This document shows positions 22,828-30,822 of a DNA stretch of 37,044 bases, one piece after another. The notes beneath the pieces are model-generated. The model worked only from the letters and a program-made list of their open reading frames with translations, did not search any database and was not told the DNA's origin. Numbering within the stretch: the first letter of the stretch is position 1; the number at the start of each line of letters is the position of its first letter. This DNA is from CAZOWM01 sp964583615 (GTDB lineage Bacteria > Spirochaetota > B62-G9 > DRHN01), in the NCBI GenBank assembly GCA_964583615.1, contig CAZOWM010000034.1, positions 1 through 37,044 on the forward strand, given 5' to 3'. Both the position numbers and the translations under genes were made by a program.

Positions 22828-24078
22828 ATGGCTCAATCTTTTTCGCAGGGAAGGATCATATCAGTGGATAGATCGGGTTTCCGAATATTCATTTTTGCTG
22901 CGCTGGCGGTGATCATCAATTTCATCATCATCCGTTTCTCCTTTCATTTTCAGCCCGGCGTAACAAAAACCCTCCTGGGCTTCGGTTCTCTCGGCTCGAT
23001 CACCGTATTTACCGCCAACTCCCTGCTCATCCTCGGCATTCTCGGAATGCTCGTCTCTCTTGTTCCCGTGATTCCCCGCTTCAGGGAGAAATTAAACCTC
23101 TCGTTTTTCGTAACTGCGTTTACCGCGGTTTCGTCTCTCATCATATGGGCAGGCATCGACTCTGTGTTCGACATCGTGGGCCTTCTCGACCTCAGCCTGC
23201 GGCTCTCAACACCCATTGTGCTCGGCGCGCTCGCGGGCATCCTCTGTGAGCGTACCGGAGTGGTGAATATCGCAATCGAGGGAATGATGCTCACCTCCGC
23301 GTGCATCGGGTTCACCGCAAGCCTCTATTTGAATAACATCTGGGCGGGCATTTTCTTCGCGATGCTCTCAGGAGGGGTCATCGCGCTTCTGCACGCCTTT
23401 TTGTCCGTCACCATGATCACCGACCAGATCATCAGCGGAACCGTGATAAACATACTCGCAGTGGGGCTCACGGGGTTTATCCGGAGAAGCTTTCTGCTCA
23501 GGGCAAAGCTCTCCCGTACAGGTATTCTTCCGATCATCGCGATCCCGCTCCTCTCCCGCATCCCCATCATCGGCATAATCGTGTTCACCAACCAGCCGAT
23601 CGTGTATCTCATGATGGGACTCGTGATCCTCATCACCATCCTTCTGTTCAAGACGAAGTGGGGACTGAGAACCCGTTCTATCGGAGAGCACCCTGAGGCC
23701 GCCGACACAGTGGGGATAAACGTGTTCCGCATGCGCTATCTCAACGTCATCCTCGGCGGGTTTGTCGCAGGCCTTGCGGGAGCGTGGTTCTCTCTGGAAA
23801 CAACCGGAAGCTTCGACGACATGATGACAAACGGGAAAGGGTTCATTTCGCTCGCCGCCATGATCTTCGGCAAATGGCACCCCGTGGGGGCGTTTATCGG
23901 AGGGCTCATATTCGGATTTTCGGACGCACTGCAGATCATCTTTCAGATAAAGGATATCCCCGTACCGCCGCAGATACTCTGGATGCTTCCCTACATCATC
24001 ACCATGGTCGTGCTCGCTGGAGTGATTGGGAAATCCACCCCGCCTGCAGCAGACGGCGTGCCGTATATTAAGGAATGA
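22828..24078 (+). CDS. Nucleoside-type ABC transporter permease (YufQ/NupQ-like)
   Basis: This 416-residue permease is longer than usual for the family (about 300-320). The conserved part begins near residue 120 with LRLSTPIVLGALAGILCERTGVVNIAIEGMML, then ISGTVINILAVGLTGFI and RTRSIGEHPEAADTVGINV, GGFVAGLAGAWFSLE and GFISLAAMIFGKWHPVGA. The extra N-terminal 110 residues contain three or four additional hydrophobic segments. It pairs with the preceding permease. AAGGA lies just before the ATG. The gene ends 59 bp from the convergent alaS gene, and I see no clear terminator there. The C-terminal hydrophilic tail after the last span is short and proline-rich. Confidence 0.9.
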   Translation: MAQSFSQGRIISVDRSGFRIFIFAALAVIINFIIIRFSFHFQPGVTKTLLGFGSLGSITVFTANSLLILGILGMLVSLVPVIPRFREKLNLSFFVTAFTAVSSLIIWAGIDSVFDIVGLLDLSLRLSTPIVLGALAGILCERTGVVNIAIEGMMLTSACIGFTASLYLNNIWAGIFFAMLSGGVIALLHAFLSVTMITDQIISGTVINILAVGLTGFIRRSFLLRAKLSRTGILPIIAIPLLSRIPIIGIIVFTNQPIVYLMMGLVILITILLFKTKWGLRTRSIGEHPEAADTVGINVFRMRYLNVILGGFVAGLAGAWFSLETTGSFDDMMTNGKGFISLAAMIFGKWHPVGAFIGGLIFGFSDALQIIFQIKDIPVPPQILWMLPYIITMVVLAGVIGKSTPPAADGVPYIKE

Positions 24079-24137
24079 CGGAAAACCGCCCTATGAGGGA
24101 GAGTGGATCCTGGATACTTGTGCATGCTGATCTTCGT

Positions 24138-26768
24138 TCAATTCTCTCCGGAAGCCGAGAGGCGGGCGACGAGATCTCTGGCCCGCGTGAATACCGCCTC
24201 GATTTTATCGGCCGTTGTGCCGCCCCCCTGAGCGAGGTGGGGGCGACCGCCTCCACTTCCTTCAAACTCCTTCAGCACATCCTTCAGAAGGTTCCCGGAG
24301 TGAATGCCGTTTTTCACGGCATCCTCGGTGGCGGTCAGCACGTAGACCGCTCTGTTTCCTTCTGAAGACGCGAGGAACACCACTGCATTGGTGACATTTG
24401 ACTTAATCCTGTCAGAGATCTCCCTCAGCTCATCGAGTGAGTGATCGGGAAGCCGGAGCAGCACGAGGTTGAACTTCCCCGCACGGCACACGTCTTTTTC
24501 GTAGTCGAATAGCTCTTCGAACTTCCGCTTCTTTCCCTTTTTCAGCCGTTTCTCGAGCTCGCTTATCCGGTGCTTGAGGGCGTTGACTTTTTCGGGGATC
24601 TCCTCAAAGGGCACTCCGAGTGTTTCGGAAAGTGCCTTCAGAACCGATTCGTTTTTCTCTATCATCTCGAGCGACGAGATGTGGGTCGTGGCTTCAACCC
24701 TCCTCACACCCGAGGATATGCTCGACTCCCTGATGATCTTGAAAAGCCCGATATCTCCGGTTCGAGCGGTGTGAGTGCCGCCGCACAGCTCCGTGCTCAG
24801 CTCTTCCACCTGTACGACTCTCACCTTCTCTCCGTACTTTTCCCCGAAAAGGGCCATCGCTCCCATGTTCATCGCCTCGTCAACGGGCACATCGAGGTGT
24901 GTGCGTACCGGGAGGTTCTGGAGTACGGCCACGTTTACGATCTTTTCGATCTCCGTGATCTGGTCGTCAGTGAGTGCTCTGTAGTGGGTGAAATCGAATC
25001 TGAGACGGTCGGGGGCCACCAGGGAGCCTGCCTGTGTCACGTGGGGCCCGAAGAGTTTTCTCAGCGCATAGTGGAGCAGATGCGTGGCGGTATGGTTTGC
25101 CATGATTCTTTTTCGCCGGGCGATATCCACGTACCCCGTATACGCGACATCTCTGATCTCGCCTGCTTCGGCCTCACCCACGTGAACGAATGTCTCTCCG
25201 TTTCTCGTCACGTCCTTGATCCTGATCCGCGTTCCGTCTCCTTCGATCCGGCCGGTATCACCCACCTGGCCACCCGCTTCCCCGTAAAACGGGGTCCTGT
25301 CGAACACAAGATAGAGCTCGCTGCCGGACTGCCTGTACTTCACGAGACGCATACCGGCCTGGGTGAAGACGTCGTAACCGGTGAATATTGTTTTTTCCCC
25401 CTCTCTGAAAAACTTCCAGTCTCCGCGTTCGTAGTCACCCCTGAACTTCGAGCTCTCCTGCGCCCTTTTTCGCTGAAGCGTCATCCGGTTTTCGAACCCT
25501 TCGGTCTCCAGGCTCATGTGCGCCTCCTCAGCCATGATCCTGGTGAGGTCGAGGGGAAACCCGTACGTGTCGTGGAGGATGAATGCTTCCTCTCCGGGGA
25601 ACACGCGCTTTCCCTCTTTCTTCAGCCTTGACACCGTCTTTGCAAACTCATCGAGCCCTCTGTCAAGGGTTTTGAAAAACATCTCCTCCTCGTTTCGCAC
25701 GATAGAGCGTATCACGTCCTTTCTCATTTCAAGCTCGGGGTAGGCGCCTCCCATCTCCTCCGCCAGTGCATCAACGAGAAAATGGAGAAAAGGTCTGTCC
25801 AGCCCGAGGAGCTTTCCATGCCGCACAGCACGCCTGAGTATCCTTCTCAGCACATACCCCCGCCCTTCGTTCGAGGGAACCGCGCCGTCTGCAATGGCGA
25901 AGGCAAGGCTCCTTATGTGATCGACGATGACCTGCATGGACACCAGGTGACCGCCTGCGCGTGCGGACACCCCGGAGATCTCCTCCATCTTTTCAAAGAG
26001 AGGGAAAAAGAGGTCTGTTTCATAGTTTGAGCGCGTGTTCTGCAGGATGGCAAGCGCTCGCTCGAGCCCCATTCCGGTATCGATGTTCTTTGAGGGAAGC
26101 GGAGTGAGCGATCCGTCCTGGTTCCTGTTGAACTCCATGAACACGAGGTTCCACAGCTCGATAATCTGCCCTTCGTCACTTGCGCGTACAAAATCCTTTT
26201 CCTTCTGAGGAAAATAGTCGTAGTGTATCTCCGAGCAGGGCCCGCACGGACCCGTGTCTCCCATGCTCCAGAAGTTCTCCATGTCTCCCTTTTCGATATC
26301 ACCGAGCCTGACAATTCTGTTTTTATCCACTCCGACCGTGTTCAGCCAGATGTCGTAGGCTTCCTCGTCGTCTTTGTAGACACTCACCCAGAGCCTTTCC
26401 TCGGAAAGCCCCATGAGAGTGCGCACGAACTCCCACGACCATTCCGCCGCTTCCTTCTTGTAGTAGTCGCCGAAGGACCAGTTTCCGAGCATTTCAAAAA
26501 AGGTGTGGTGCCTTCCGTCCTTTCCCACATCCTCGAGATCGTTGTGCTTTCCGCTTGCCCGTATGCACTTCTGCACCGATGCGGCTCTTTTGTAGGGCGA
26601 AGGTTCAATCCCCAGAAGATAATTTTTAAACTGGTTCATTCCCGCATTCGTGAAAAGAAGGGTTGGGTCATCATGCGGCACAACCGGAGAGCTTTTCACG
26701 ATCGCATGGCCGCGCTCTTCGAAAAACCGTAAAAATGCCTGCCTGAAATCATCCGATGTCATCGCCAA
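24138..26768 (-). CDS. alaS: Alanyl-tRNA synthetase
   Basis: This 876-residue enzyme has the complete AlaRS layout: class II catalytic core from FRQAFLRFFEERGH with LLFTNAGMNQFK, tRNA-recognition region, editing domain with the zinc/active-site residues HTATH (about residues 560-570) and CGGTH (about 660), and the C-Ala domain ending with GGGRPHLAQGGG. It charges tRNA-Ala and clears mis-serylated tRNA. A TTG at 26768 has AAGGA 5 nt upstream, and an ATG at 26762 gives the alternative N-terminus MTSDDF. The start lies inside the 3' end of recX, so the two are translationally coupled. It is convergent with the nucleoside transporter operon. Confidence 0.97.
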   Translation of the reverse strand: MAMTSDDFRQAFLRFFEERGHAIVKSSPVVPHDDPTLLFTNAGMNQFKNYLLGIEPSPYKRAASVQKCIRASGKHNDLEDVGKDGRHHTFFEMLGNWSFGDYYKKEAAEWSWEFVRTLMGLSEERLWVSVYKDDEEAYDIWLNTVGVDKNRIVRLGDIEKGDMENFWSMGDTGPCGPCSEIHYDYFPQKEKDFVRASDEGQIIELWNLVFMEFNRNQDGSLTPLPSKNIDTGMGLERALAILQNTRSNYETDLFFPLFEKMEEISGVSARAGGHLVSMQVIVDHIRSLAFAIADGAVPSNEGRGYVLRRILRRAVRHGKLLGLDRPFLHFLVDALAEEMGGAYPELEMRKDVIRSIVRNEEEMFFKTLDRGLDEFAKTVSRLKKEGKRVFPGEEAFILHDTYGFPLDLTRIMAEEAHMSLETEGFENRMTLQRKRAQESSKFRGDYERGDWKFFREGEKTIFTGYDVFTQAGMRLVKYRQSGSELYLVFDRTPFYGEAGGQVGDTGRIEGDGTRIRIKDVTRNGETFVHVGEAEAGEIRDVAYTGYVDIARRKRIMANHTATHLLHYALRKLFGPHVTQAGSLVAPDRLRFDFTHYRALTDDQITEIEKIVNVAVLQNLPVRTHLDVPVDEAMNMGAMALFGEKYGEKVRVVQVEELSTELCGGTHTARTGDIGLFKIIRESSISSGVRRVEATTHISSLEMIEKNESVLKALSETLGVPFEEIPEKVNALKHRISELEKRLKKGKKRKFEELFDYEKDVCRAGKFNLVLLRLPDHSLDELREISDRIKSNVTNAVVFLASSEGNRAVYVLTATEDAVKNGIHSGNLLKDVLKEFEGSGGGRPHLAQGGGTTADKIEAVFTRARDLVARLSASGEN

Positions 26769-27384
26769 ACAATTCCTTCATCAGATTGTGTATGACTCCA
26801 AAGTCGAACCCCCGTCTCTGCAGAAATGAAAAAATCTTTTTTCTCACCGCTTCCTCAGGGTAAAAACCCAATGCGCTCAGTTTCTTTTCAAACACTGCGC
26901 GCGCGAGGCGCTCTTCGGTATCTTCCTTATACGCCTTTTCGCACACATCGCGTATTATATCTTCATGTATTCTCTTCTTCATGAGTTCGTGCTCAGCCCT
27001 CAGCCTTCCCATTGGCCTGTGGGAGAACATATCCTCCACCCACTTCTCTGCAAAAGACCTGTCGTCGACCAGCCCGCTCTGTTTCAAGGAGCGCAAAACC
27101 TGCCGCACGCTCCCCTGCCGAAACCCGCGCTCCAAAAGGCGCGTGAAAAGCTCGTACTCGGTTCTGCTCCTGTACGAAAGAAGCATGTACGCGAAATCCC
27201 TCGCCCGCGCATACTCATCCTTTTGCAGGAGATGCTCCCTGAGCTCATCGCTCACCGTGTCCCCGATATGAAGCCCGGCGCGGTTCAGGGTCTCGTAGTC
27301 GAGAGAAAACCCGTACTTCCCGTCGATGTAGACAGAAACCCTGTTTTTATTTCTCTGCTGCGGTTTTATGTCACTGATCTGCAC
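26749..27384 (-). CDS. recX: RecA-modulating regulatory protein RecX
   Basis: The product is 211 residues, all-alpha and strongly charged, with the three-repeat RecX architecture: ARDFAYMLLSYRSRTEYELFTRLLERGF, then SGLVDDRSFAEKWVEDMFSHRPMGRLRAEHELMKKRIHEDII and a C-terminal Lys/Arg-rich repeat ending FLQRRGFDFGVIHNLM. RecX binds RecA filaments and inhibits strand exchange. The start is a GTG with an AGGA nearby. The last 20 bp overlap the alaS start. recA-recX-alaS is a known gene order, for example in enterobacteria, but recA is not upstream here: the adjacent gene is a divergent MFS protein. The N-terminal 60 residues with a KYGFSLDYETLNRAGL stretch match the usual RecX leader domain. Confidence 0.88.
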   Translation of the reverse strand: MQISDIKPQQRNKNRVSVYIDGKYGFSLDYETLNRAGLHIGDTVSDELREHLLQKDEYARARDFAYMLLSYRSRTEYELFTRLLERGFRQGSVRQVLRSLKQSGLVDDRSFAEKWVEDMFSHRPMGRLRAEHELMKKRIHEDIIRDVCEKAYKEDTEERLARAVFEKKLSALGFYPEEAVRKKIFSFLQRRGFDFGVIHNLMKELFGDDIG

Positions 27385-27468
27385 AGTCCTATAGTATATT
27401 AATATCCTGTGTGCGTCGAGATTAAATTCCCGGAGCTCTCAGGCAAAGAAAAAAACTAAAAATAAACA

Positions 27469-28098
27469 GTGAAACAGTCAAATTATAAATCAGGGCGGGT
27501 CCTCTTCCTTTCCGCAGCACACTTTTTTCACGATATGTATTCGGCATTCCTGAGCCCTGTTCTGCCGGTGCTGATCGAGAAACATGGATTGTCGCTGAAA
27601 ATGGCGGGAATTCTCACTCCTGCATTCCGTTCTCCTTCACTCGTTCAGCCCTTTATCGCGTTCACCGCAGACAGAGGAAGAATCCAGTGGATGTTTCCCC
27701 TTACCATCTTCCTGACCTCTCTGCTCATGAGCCTTCTCGTGGTGTTCCCGCATTATTCCGATGTGGTCGTTCTTTGCTTTTTCGCAGGTACAAGCGCTGC
27801 GTTCTTCCATGCGATCGCGGTATCCGAAATGGGAAACGCAAGCGGAAACAGGGTCGGAACTGGGATGTCGTTGTTCATGACAGGTGGAGAGCTCGCCCGC
27901 TCACTGGGGCCGCTTTACATCGTGACCATGCTTCAGTTTCTCCCCGCAAATCTTTTGCCCTTGGCGGCACAATCGGACTCTCCAGGGCTCAGAATTCTCT
28001 CCTTCGTTCCACTTCTGATCATTCCCTTCACCCTGTTTCTCCCTGAAGTGTCCCGCACAGGCTCCGGAGCAGAGGAAAACCTTTTTCTTGACGAATAA
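27469..28098 (+). CDS. Half-length MFS transporter (N-terminal six-helix half, Fsr-like)
   Basis: The 209-residue product has six hydrophobic segments and resembles the N-terminal half of fosmidomycin-resistance-type MFS transporters: SAAHFFHDMYSAFLSPVLPVLIEKHGLSLKMAGILTP (helices 1-2), FTADRG after helix 2, and FFHAIAVSEMGNASGNRVGTGMSLFMTGGELARSLGP (helices 4-5). Full-length members have about 390 residues and twelve helices. Here translation stops after helix 6 and a short polar tail, and rplM begins 42 bp later, so the C-terminal half is absent rather than frameshifted. It may be a remnant of a deletion or a genuine half-transporter that dimerises. It starts at GTG with a weak ribosome-binding site and is divergent from recX. 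Confidence 0.72.
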   Translation: MKQSNYKSGRVLFLSAAHFFHDMYSAFLSPVLPVLIEKHGLSLKMAGILTPAFRSPSLVQPFIAFTADRGRIQWMFPLTIFLTSLLMSLLVVFPHYSDVVVLCFFAGTSAAFFHAIAVSEMGNASGNRVGTGMSLFMTGGELARSLGPLYIVTMLQFLPANLLPLAAQSDSPGLRILSFVPLLIIPFTLFLPEVSRTGSGAEENLFLDE

Positions 28099-28116
28099 TA
28101 TTCAAAGTACTATCTT
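28088..28116 (+). promoter_or_regulatory. Putative promoter of rplM-rpsI
   Basis: TTGACG (28088-28093) and TATCTT (28111-28116) are 17 bp apart. The -35 lies inside the last codons of the half-MFS gene, and the start site would be about 20 nt before the rplM ATG. GGAG precedes that ATG. Confidence 0.45.
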
Positions 28117-28140
28117 TCAACCTAAAATCGGAGCAGAAGT

Positions 28141-28572
28141 ATGAAAACATACACCGTAAAGAAAGATGCGATCGAAAAAAAGTGGTATCTCGTCGACGCC
28201 GAGGGCAAGGTTCTTGGAAGAGTTGCGAGCAGTGTTGCTGCCATTCTGCGCGGAAAGCACAAAGCCGATTACACTCCCTCCATGGACATGGGAGACAACG
28301 TGATCATCGTCAACGCGGCAAAGGTGAAGATCACGGGCAACAAAGCCTTGAAGAAGAAATACTACAGGCACTCGGGATATCCGGGCGGGCTCAAGGAGAA
28401 GTCGTTTTCCGAGGTGATGAAAAGCGATCCCACTTTTGCTCTGAGAAACGCAATCAAAGGAATGCTTCCGCGTAACAGACTGGGAAGAAAACAGCTTTTG
28501 AACGTAAAAATATACGGAGGAGAAAATCACCCCCACCACGCGCAAAAACCCGAGGCCTATAAGCTTTCATGA
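28141..28572 (+). CDS. rplM: 50S ribosomal protein L13
   Basis: The 143-residue product matches L13 in length and motifs: WYLVDAEGKVLGRVASSVAAILRGKHKADYTPSMDMGD, the KKKYYRHSGYPGGLK segment, AIKGMLPRNRLGRKQL and YGGENHPHHAQKP near the C-terminus. L13 binds 23S rRNA early in large-subunit assembly. It is followed by rpsI after 49 bp, the conserved L13-S9 pair. GGAG precedes the ATG by 8 nt. Confidence 0.98.
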   Translation: MKTYTVKKDAIEKKWYLVDAEGKVLGRVASSVAAILRGKHKADYTPSMDMGDNVIIVNAAKVKITGNKALKKKYYRHSGYPGGLKEKSFSEVMKSDPTFALRNAIKGMLPRNRLGRKQLLNVKIYGGENHPHHAQKPEAYKLS

Positions 28573-28621
28573 AACAGGGCGGTGATTCAGTAGCAAGAGA
28601 AAAACTTAAGTGGAGGGTTTA

Positions 28622-29014
28622 GTGCCGGACAAATGGGTTAAGGCGACTGGAAGAAGAAAGTGCGCTGTCGCACGGGTATTGGTGAAAAACGGCTCTGGAA
28701 AGATATCGATCAACGGCAAGGATCCCAAGGAGTTCTTTCCAACGGAGAACAGTGTCTTTGTCATCCATCAGCCGCTTGAAGTGACGAACAATGTGGAAAA
28801 ATACGACTTCTCGATCAAAGTCAAAGGCGGAGGAACAAACGGGCAGGCAGGCGCCGTGCTCCACGGGATCGCCCGGGCTGTTGCTGAAATCGATCCTGAA
28901 TCGAAGCTGGCGCTGAGAAAGTCGGGGCTTCTCACCAGGGATTCCCGAATGGTTGAAAGAAAAAAGAGCGGGCAGCCGAAAGCACGGAAGAAGTTTCAGT
29001 TCTCCAAGAGATAA
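28622..29014 (+). CDS. rpsI: 30S ribosomal protein S9
   Basis: The start is placed at the GTG at 28622 because GGAGG lies 5 nt before it, giving the normal S9 length of 130 residues. An in-frame GTG at 28610 would put the ribosome-binding site inside the gene. S9 motifs are ATGRRKCAVARVLVKNGSGKISING, GGGTNGQAGAVLHGIARAV and the C-terminal LTRDSRMVERKKSGQPKARKKFQFSKR, whose basic tail reaches the ribosomal P site. It is cotranscribed with rplM. It converges with the HAD gene only 19 bp away, without a clear terminator. Confidence 0.98.
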   Translation: MPDKWVKATGRRKCAVARVLVKNGSGKISINGKDPKEFFPTENSVFVIHQPLEVTNNVEKYDFSIKVKGGGTNGQAGAVLHGIARAVAEIDPESKLALRKSGLLTRDSRMVERKKSGQPKARKKFQFSKR

Positions 29015-29033
29015 AAAAGATCTCATTCCTTTC

Positions 29034-30053
29034 CTACAAAAAATATACAACAAGCTCATCAAAGTGCCGAAAAACCCTGAGTGCACCCGCACAGACGAGC
29101 AGACCGCAGTGTTCCCTGTTCACGTCCTCTGAGCTCGCGTTCAGTGCGTTGACAAATCCCAGAGGAGAGACACCGGCGTTTTGTGCGGCATGCATATCGT
29201 CGGGCATGTCGCCGACGTAGCTCACGGCATCTCCCGTGCTGAAACCGCTTTTTTCCATACATCGCAGCAATGAAAAAGGGTCTGGCTTTCTCAGAGGGCG
29301 CTTTTCAGAGATCTCGGCCTGCAGAATGTCGTCTTCCGTCACCACAGCGGAAAAGAATGGGGAGAGTCCGAAACGCTCGATCGCGTAGCGCGCCTCAACT
29401 CCCGGTCTTCCGGTTGCAATTGAGAGCGCATGCGCGTGAGAAAGCGCCTCGAGGTGTTCGCAGGACGGGATGAGCGTTTCCCGCGAGATGTACCCCTCCC
29501 CCCGATAGATCAGGGGTGCTTCCCTAAAAATCCTTTCAAAGAGTTTATTCCCCAGGTAAAGCTCCTGAAAAAGCCTTTTTACGATATTGCCGCTTTTTAC
29601 ATCCCTTCTGTTCAGGAGGAAGGGCGAAACCCTCGCACCTGACCGTACATATTCGAAATAGAGCTCTGAAAACGGCTTCGATCCGATACGAGAGAAAAGC
29701 TCTGCTGTATCGATTTTTTTTTTCGCCTTCCGTGCGGAGCCCAGTACCTGTCCGTCACGCTTTTTCGAACGGTACGAGTCAAACTCACGTGCAGGCGCGG
29801 AATTGCGGGGATCAACATAGGTGGTGAGAATTGCGTTGAGAATCGCGTAGGAGAGGTCCCAGTCGTTGTTGAGCCCTCCGGTTTTCTTGATACTGTCAAC
29901 GTCGTGCAGTGTGAGTGCGTCGTCGGAAAGGGAGTCTGCCCCAATCACGCTTCTGAGGTACTCGACAACAGTTCTTCGCGTGACCTCTCTGTAGGAACCG
30001 GACACGTCGATGAGAACCCCGTCCATATCGAAAATGATGAGCGAGCGATTCAT
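29034..30053 (-). CDS. HAD-superfamily phosphatase at the end of the his operon
   Basis: This 339-residue HAD hydrolase has motif I FDMDGVL (Asp9, Asp11), motif II Thr in SIATGRPG (about residue 220), Lys in RKPDP, and motif IV GDMPDD near residue 290. About 150 residues between motifs I and II form a large cap-like insertion of unknown structure, so the protein is longer than phosphoglycolate-phosphatase types. It resembles the HAD subfamily that I recall being fused to imidazoleglycerol-phosphate dehydratase in one eukaryote. It lies 13 bp downstream of hisF on the same strand. With no other histidinol-phosphatase in this cluster, it is a candidate for that step. Function is inferred from position and needs testing. 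Confidence 0.8.
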   Translation of the reverse strand: MNRSLIIFDMDGVLIDVSGSYREVTRRTVVEYLRSVIGADSLSDDALTLHDVDSIKKTGGLNNDWDLSYAILNAILTTYVDPRNSAPAREFDSYRSKKRDGQVLGSARKAKKKIDTAELFSRIGSKPFSELYFEYVRSGARVSPFLLNRRDVKSGNIVKRLFQELYLGNKLFERIFREAPLIYRGEGYISRETLIPSCEHLEALSHAHALSIATGRPGVEARYAIERFGLSPFFSAVVTEDDILQAEISEKRPLRKPDPFSLLRCMEKSGFSTGDAVSYVGDMPDDMHAAQNAGVSPLGFVNALNASSEDVNREHCGLLVCAGALRVFRHFDELVVYFL

Positions 30054-30066
30054 GCTGCTCCAGTCC

Positions 30067-30822
30067 TTACTCCCTGATGTTCACTCCCCTGCTCTTCAGG
30101 TACGTTTTTGTTTCAGGGATGGTGAACTCTCCGTAGTGAAATATCGAAGCCGCGAGAACCGCGGACGCGCCTCCTTCTTCAATGGCCTCGTAAAGATGAG
30201 AGAGCTTTCCGCACCCCCCGGAGGCGATCACCGGGATATTTACCAGAGACGTGATTTTCTGCAGAAGCTCCAGATCATACCCGTCTTTTGTTCCGTCCCT
30301 GTCCATGCTCGTCACGAGAAGCTCACCGGCACCGAGCTCTTCTGCGCGCGCGCACCACTCGAGCGCATCGATATCGGTCCTGTCTCGCCCTCCCCTGACG
30401 TACACCTTGAATGTGCCGGCTTCCCGCTTCACGTCCACCGCAACAACGATGCACTGAGAGCCGTAGTTTCTCGCTCCTTCCCTGATGAGGAAGGAGTTTT
30501 TTACCGCTGCGGTATTGATCGATATCTTGTCAGCGCCCGCCTTCAGTATTGTCTGCATATCCCCGACAGTGCGTATGCCGCCGCCCACGGTAAAAGGGAT
30601 AAAAATCTCATCCGAGACTTTTTCCACTACATCCACGAGGGTCTGTCGGTTGTCGGATGTGGCGGTAATATCCAGAAACACGAGCTCGTCCGCACCCTCC
30701 GAGTCGTACTTTCTCGCCCACTCAACAGGGTCACCTGCATCGCGTATGTTGACGAAGTTGATGCCCTTTACGACACGTCCCTCGGTTATGTCGAGGCATG
30801 GAATGATCCGCTTCTTCAGCAT
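30067..30822 (-). CDS. hisF: Imidazole glycerol phosphate synthase, cyclase subunit HisF
   Basis: From the ATG at 30822 the product has 251 residues, the usual HisF length, with an AAGGA site about 9 nt upstream. It overlaps the end of hisA by 7 nt. The barrel has Asp11 in IIPCLD and the second catalytic Asp in TSMDRDGTKDGYD (about residue 130), plus ITSLVNIPVIASGGCGK and the C-terminal GEFTIPETKTYLKSRG. It joins ammonia from HisH to PRFAR to give IGP and AICAR. An upstream start at 30852 would add ten residues not expected in HisF. Confidence 0.96.
   Translation of the reverse strand: MLKKRIIPCLDITEGRVVKGINFVNIRDAGDPVEWARKYDSEGADELVFLDITATSDNRQTLVDVVEKVSDEIFIPFTVGGGIRTVGDMQTILKAGADKISINTAAVKNSFLIREGARNYGSQCIVVAVDVKREAGTFKVYVRGGRDRTDIDALEWCARAEELGAGELLVTSMDRDGTKDGYDLELLQKITSLVNIPVIASGGCGKLSHLYEAIEEGGASAVLAASIFHYGEFTIPETKTYLKSRGVNIRE

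Noticed and set aside
24570..25631. Long plus-strand open frame of 353 codons inside alaS
   Set aside because: It lies antisense to a complete alanyl-tRNA synthetase, has no recognisable motif or ribosome-binding site, and such frames are expected opposite GC-rich genes.
28991..29033. Terminator hairpin after rpsI
   Set aside because: Only a weak 5-bp stem (GAGAT/ATCTC) followed by a mixed pyrimidine stretch, too weak to call.
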